Source: Deltaproteobacteria bacterium
GTDB lineage: Bacteria; Myxococcota_A; UBA9160; SZUA-336
Direction of reading: 5' to 3'
Length of the DNA: 7,957 bases
Assembly: GCA_030665705.1 (NCBI GenBank)
Contig: DAOUZG010000077.1
Coordinates: forward strand, 1-7,957
Shown: piece by piece, positions 5,729 through 7,957 of the stretch
How the letters are laid out: the number at the start of each line of letters is the position of its first letter
How positions within the stretch are numbered: the stretch's first letter is position 1
Notes under the pieces: model-generated
Database searches by the model: none
Told to the model about the DNA's origin: nothing
The model's input: only the letters and a program-made list of their open reading frames with translations
Position numbers and translations under genes: made by a program

Positions 5729-7168
5729 ATGCACCTTCCGCTTCTGGTCGCCGCCCTCGTGCCTCTGTGGGTCGGGGCCCTTCCACCCGGTGACCCCCAG
5801 GCGATGGCGCTCGTTGGATCCCGCGTGTTCGTGGGGACCGATCGCGGCCTCTACCGGCTCGGTACCGCCGGGTTCGAGCCGATCTTTACGCGGGCTACGG
5901 TTCGGGATGTCGCAGCCGGCCCCGACTCGGTTCTGTTCGCCACCGATGCCGGGCTCTACGAGTGGCGCGAGCAGGACGCGAAGGTTCGTGCACGAGAAGT
6001 CGGCGCGGGTGCAGAGGTCCGCTCGGTGGCCTTCGGGCCGGGGGGAACGGCGTGGGTCGCGACCGAGGTGGGGCTGTTCATGCGGCCGCCCCGCGCCTCC
6101 GGGTTTCGGAGGGTCCCGGAGCTGCCCGCTGCCGAGGCGCGCGCCGTTCGCGTGGCGGCAACCGAGGTCTGGGTCGCCACGCGGGGGGTTCTCTGGGTTC
6201 GGCAGGAGGGGAGGAAGTTCACACCGGTTCGCCGGGGGATCGCCGAAGGGTGGTGGGAGCTTCTCGATGCGGTGCGCCAGAACGGCAAGACGCTTCTGGC
6301 AGCTCCTTTCGGCCTGTGGGAATTTGACGGCGAGCGGCTCGAAGCGATCGACCCCGGCATGGGGCTCCTCCGGGCGCTCTCGGCAGCCGGGGACCGACTC
6401 TGGGTTGCGACCGAGCGAGGAGTCTTCCCGTTCGCGCTCCCCAGTGGGGCGAGGCAAGGCGAGCCGATCTCCTCCCGACCCGCCCTCTCGGGCGAGGCCT
6501 TCGACCTCGCTTCGCGAGACGCCCGCCTCTGGGTTGTCACCCGCCGGGGGCTCCTCACCCTCTCCACCTCGAGCCCGCCGGCGTCGCGAGGTGCCGAGCC
6601 ATCTGGGTTCCGCCGCACGCCTCCAGATAGGGATGAGGTCGGTGCCGTGCATCGCGCCGTTCTCGTCTACCTGGGGCTCTCACCCCATCGCCTTCACGCC
6701 CTCGAGCAGCAGGCCCGGATCTCGGCGTTCTGGCCGGAAGTCCGTGCGACCCTGACGACCGATCGAGATCGGGCCCGGACGCTCGAGCACGACGAATCGG
6801 TGACCGGAGGGAGTCTCTGGCGCCTCCGGGATTCCGAGCGGGAGAAAGACTCCGCGCTCACCTTCCAGCTCCAGCTGTCGTGGGACCTCGGCCGGCTGGC
6901 TGAGCCCTCCGATCTGCTCGCGGTCTCTCGAGAGCGGAGGGAGGTTGTCGAGCTTGTCGAGCGAATCCTCGACCGGGTGAACCGGAACTACTTCGAGCGG
7001 GAACAGGTCCTGTCCCACCTCGCGAGCCTTCCCGCAGACCGAGCCGAAGAGCGCGCCGCCCTGGTTCTCAAGGCTCGGGAGCTCACGGCGACCCTGGAGG
7101 GGTTGAGTGGCGGCGCGTTTGGCCGGGTCGTCGACGGCGCAGGTGCGCGCTCGGTGCTGTCCCGATGA
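5729..7168 (+). CDS. Exported seven-repeat beta-propeller protein with C-terminal helical region
   Basis: A 479-residue protein of unknown function. Residues 1-18 form a signal peptide (LPLLVAALVPLWVGA). Seven copies of a hhVATxxGLahh motif occur at about 33-44, 68-79, 108-119, 147-158, 188-199, 224-235 and 267-278, spaced 35-43 residues apart. This is the pattern of the two-component-regulator-type beta-propeller and suggests a seven-bladed periplasmic propeller. A linker (279-305) leads to a different C-terminal region: an Ala/Leu helix, the strand-like WPEVRATLTTDRD and FQLQLSWDLG, and a long charged helix (392-430) with RVNRNYFERE. This arrangement recalls half of a TolC-type repeat, though this is only a resemblance. 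No histidine-kinase domain is present. The start lacks a strong ribosome site (CAGG 8 nt upstream), but no earlier in-frame start is evident. It overlaps the next gene by 4 nt. Confidence 0.85.
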   Translation: MHLPLLVAALVPLWVGALPPGDPQAMALVGSRVFVGTDRGLYRLGTAGFEPIFTRATVRDVAAGPDSVLFATDAGLYEWREQDAKVRAREVGAGAEVRSVAFGPGGTAWVATEVGLFMRPPRASGFRRVPELPAAEARAVRVAATEVWVATRGVLWVRQEGRKFTPVRRGIAEGWWELLDAVRQNGKTLLAAPFGLWEFDGERLEAIDPGMGLLRALSAAGDRLWVATERGVFPFALPSGARQGEPISSRPALSGEAFDLASRDARLWVVTRRGLLTLSTSSPPASRGAEPSGFRRTPPDRDEVGAVHRAVLVYLGLSPHRLHALEQQARISAFWPEVRATLTTDRDRARTLEHDESVTGGSLWRLRDSEREKDSALTFQLQLSWDLGRLAEPSDLLAVSRERREVVELVERILDRVNRNYFEREQVLSHLASLPADRAEERAALVLKARELTATLEGLSGGAFGRVVDGAGARSVLSR

Positions 7169-7845
7169 GCGCCCTTTCACTGCTGGTCTGCTGCTCGGCG
7201 ATCCTGATGGGTGGGATCTCCGGGCCGACCGTGCGCGCGCACGCGGCAAGCCTCGGGATCAGCGAGGTTCTCTACGACGCCGTTGGGGCCGACGACGGAA
7301 AGGTCTTCGTCGAGCTCTACGGGCCGTCCGGCTTCCGCCTGGAGGGATACCTCCTCGAAGGTGTGAACGGAGCGGATGGTCGGGTCGCCCCCGTCCTCCC
7401 GCTCACCGGTCTCATCCCCGAGAACGGCTTCTTCGTGGTCGCCGATCTAGCCGGCACGGAGACGCACGTGCCTAACGCCGACCTCCGGATCGAGGTCGAT
7501 TTCCAAAACGGCCCGGATTCCCTGGTTCTGCGCGGACCCGACGGCTCTCGGGTCGACGCGGTCGCCTACGGGACGTTCGGGGCATCCGACTTCTTCGCCG
7601 GGGAGGGGAGCCCGGCACCCGATACTCCGCCAGGCTCCAGCCTGGCGCGCCTCTTCGCCGACGTTGATACCGACGACAACCGGGCCGACTTCCGAGTGCT
7701 CGGGGAGCCGAGCCCCGGCTTCGGGCCGGTTCAGGTTCCCGAGCCCTCCACCCTCGCGCTGGTGGCCGCGGCGCTGGTCGCGCTGCTCCGCCTGGGCAGG
7801 TCATGCCGTTGTCGAGCGCAGCCCGAATCCACCCCCCAGGGCTGA
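7165..7845 (+). CDS. Lamin-tail-domain protein with PEP-CTERM sorting signal
   Basis: A 226-residue secreted protein. It has an N-terminal signal peptide (about 1-28, ending near AHAAS). A lamin-tail (LTD) immunoglobulin-like fold follows at about 30-138 (ISEVLYDAV, VFVELYG, LEGYLLEGV, NGPDSLVLRGPDG, VDAVAYGTFG). The C-terminus has the PEP-CTERM tripartite signal: VPEPS at 191-195, a hydrophobic helix (196-210) and basic residues. PEP-CTERM proteins are recognised by an exosortase (EpsH/XrtA family) and delivered to the surface, often in exopolysaccharide-producing Gram-negative bacteria. No exosortase is in this window. A 16-residue tail after the helix (GRSCRCRAQP...) is longer than usual. 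The ATGA overlap with the propeller gene indicates coupling, so the two products probably share a surface role. Confidence 0.88.
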   Translation: MSALSLLVCCSAILMGGISGPTVRAHAASLGISEVLYDAVGADDGKVFVELYGPSGFRLEGYLLEGVNGADGRVAPVLPLTGLIPENGFFVVADLAGTETHVPNADLRIEVDFQNGPDSLVLRGPDGSRVDAVAYGTFGASDFFAGEGSPAPDTPPGSSLARLFADVDTDDNRADFRVLGEPSPGFGPVQVPEPSTLALVAAALVALLRLGRSCRCRAQPESTPQG

Positions 7846-7857
7846 CGCCCACCTGGG
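7835..7857 (+). terminator. Possible hairpin spanning the stop of the PEP-CTERM gene
   Basis: CCCAGG (7835-7840) and CCTGGG (7852-7857) pair across an 11-nt loop that contains the TGA stop. No T-tract follows; instead G and C runs begin. Weak candidate. Confidence 0.25.
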
Positions 7858-7957
7858 CTCGCGGGGGGGGGGGCGGCCCCCCCGCCCCCGACCCGGGGGC
7901 GTAACGGCGGGCGCCCCCCCCCACCCGGGCACCAACCCGACAACCACCACCATGGCC
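7858..7957. other. Low-complexity G/C-run region at the window end, no gene
   Basis: An 11-G run (7863-7873) is followed by CGG, a 7-C run (7877-7883) and more C runs up to 7922. The G and C runs could fold into a very stable hairpin. The composition is unlike the rest of the window, and nothing codes convincingly. It may be a degraded contig end. Confidence 0.5.

Noticed and set aside
5243..6652. Long open frame of 469 codons on the minus strand
   Set aside because: Antisense to the second subunit III gene, the CPVC gene and the propeller gene; Arg/Pro/Gly-rich with no domain or ribosome site.
5565..6755. Plus-strand open frame of 396 codons overlapping the propeller gene
   Set aside because: Ser/Arg/Gly/Pro-rich out-of-frame translation; the overlapping frame has a signal peptide and a clear repeat pattern.
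7941..7957. CACCACCATGG-like eukaryotic initiation or cloning-site motif at the window end
   Set aside because: Too short, with no coding context; probably chance in a C-rich segment.

Overview
This is a high-GC bacterial chromosomal window. It contains an aerobic respiration operon flanked by a divergent gene pair on the left and a secreted or cell-surface gene pair on the right. The A-type haem-copper oxidase, the PEP-CTERM sorting signal, the DUF4124 protein, and the probable CofD (coenzyme F420 pathway) at the left edge together suggest a Gram-negative, deltaproteobacteria-like or related uncultured lineage (for example a Myxococcota-, Binatota- or Desulfobacterota-type genome). That placement is inference. 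No marker gene in the window fixes the taxonomy.

Left block, minus strand (1-779): a secreted DUF4124 protein is followed 8 nt downstream by the first 32 codons of a probable cofD, cut by the window edge. A good sigma70-like promoter on the minus strand (805-834) lies just upstream of the DUF4124 gene and helps choose its start.

Centre, plus strand (968-5617): a four-helix membrane protein of unknown function comes first. A 249-nt non-coding stretch follows, holding a candidate promoter and two small sets of direct repeats. Then comes a compact cytochrome c oxidase operon: subunit II (CuA), subunit I, two consecutive and divergent subunit III-type proteins, and a 75-residue membrane protein with an exported Cys-Pro-Val-Cys motif. 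coxB and coxA overlap by 4 nt, and the last three genes are 13-53 nt apart. All metal ligands of subunits I and II are present. However, three residues of the canonical K proton pathway of subunit I are replaced (Lys to Thr, Thr to Ile, Ser to Ala), while the D pathway looks intact. This is the most interesting biochemical observation here. No haem a synthase, Cox11, Sco or cytochrome c gene is in the window.

Right block, plus strand (5729-7845): an exported seven-repeat beta-propeller protein with a C-terminal helical or TolC-reminiscent region overlaps by 4 nt with a lamin-tail-domain protein ending in a PEP-CTERM signal. The two are probably translationally coupled and act at the cell envelope.

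The last ~110 nt (7846-7957) are non-coding and dominated by long G and C runs. They may be a poor-quality contig end. I see no tRNA, rRNA, CRISPR array, insertion sequence or phage gene. Most of the window is ordinary core and accessory metabolism. I do not see convincing evidence of a wholly new system, but several proteins are uncharacterised.
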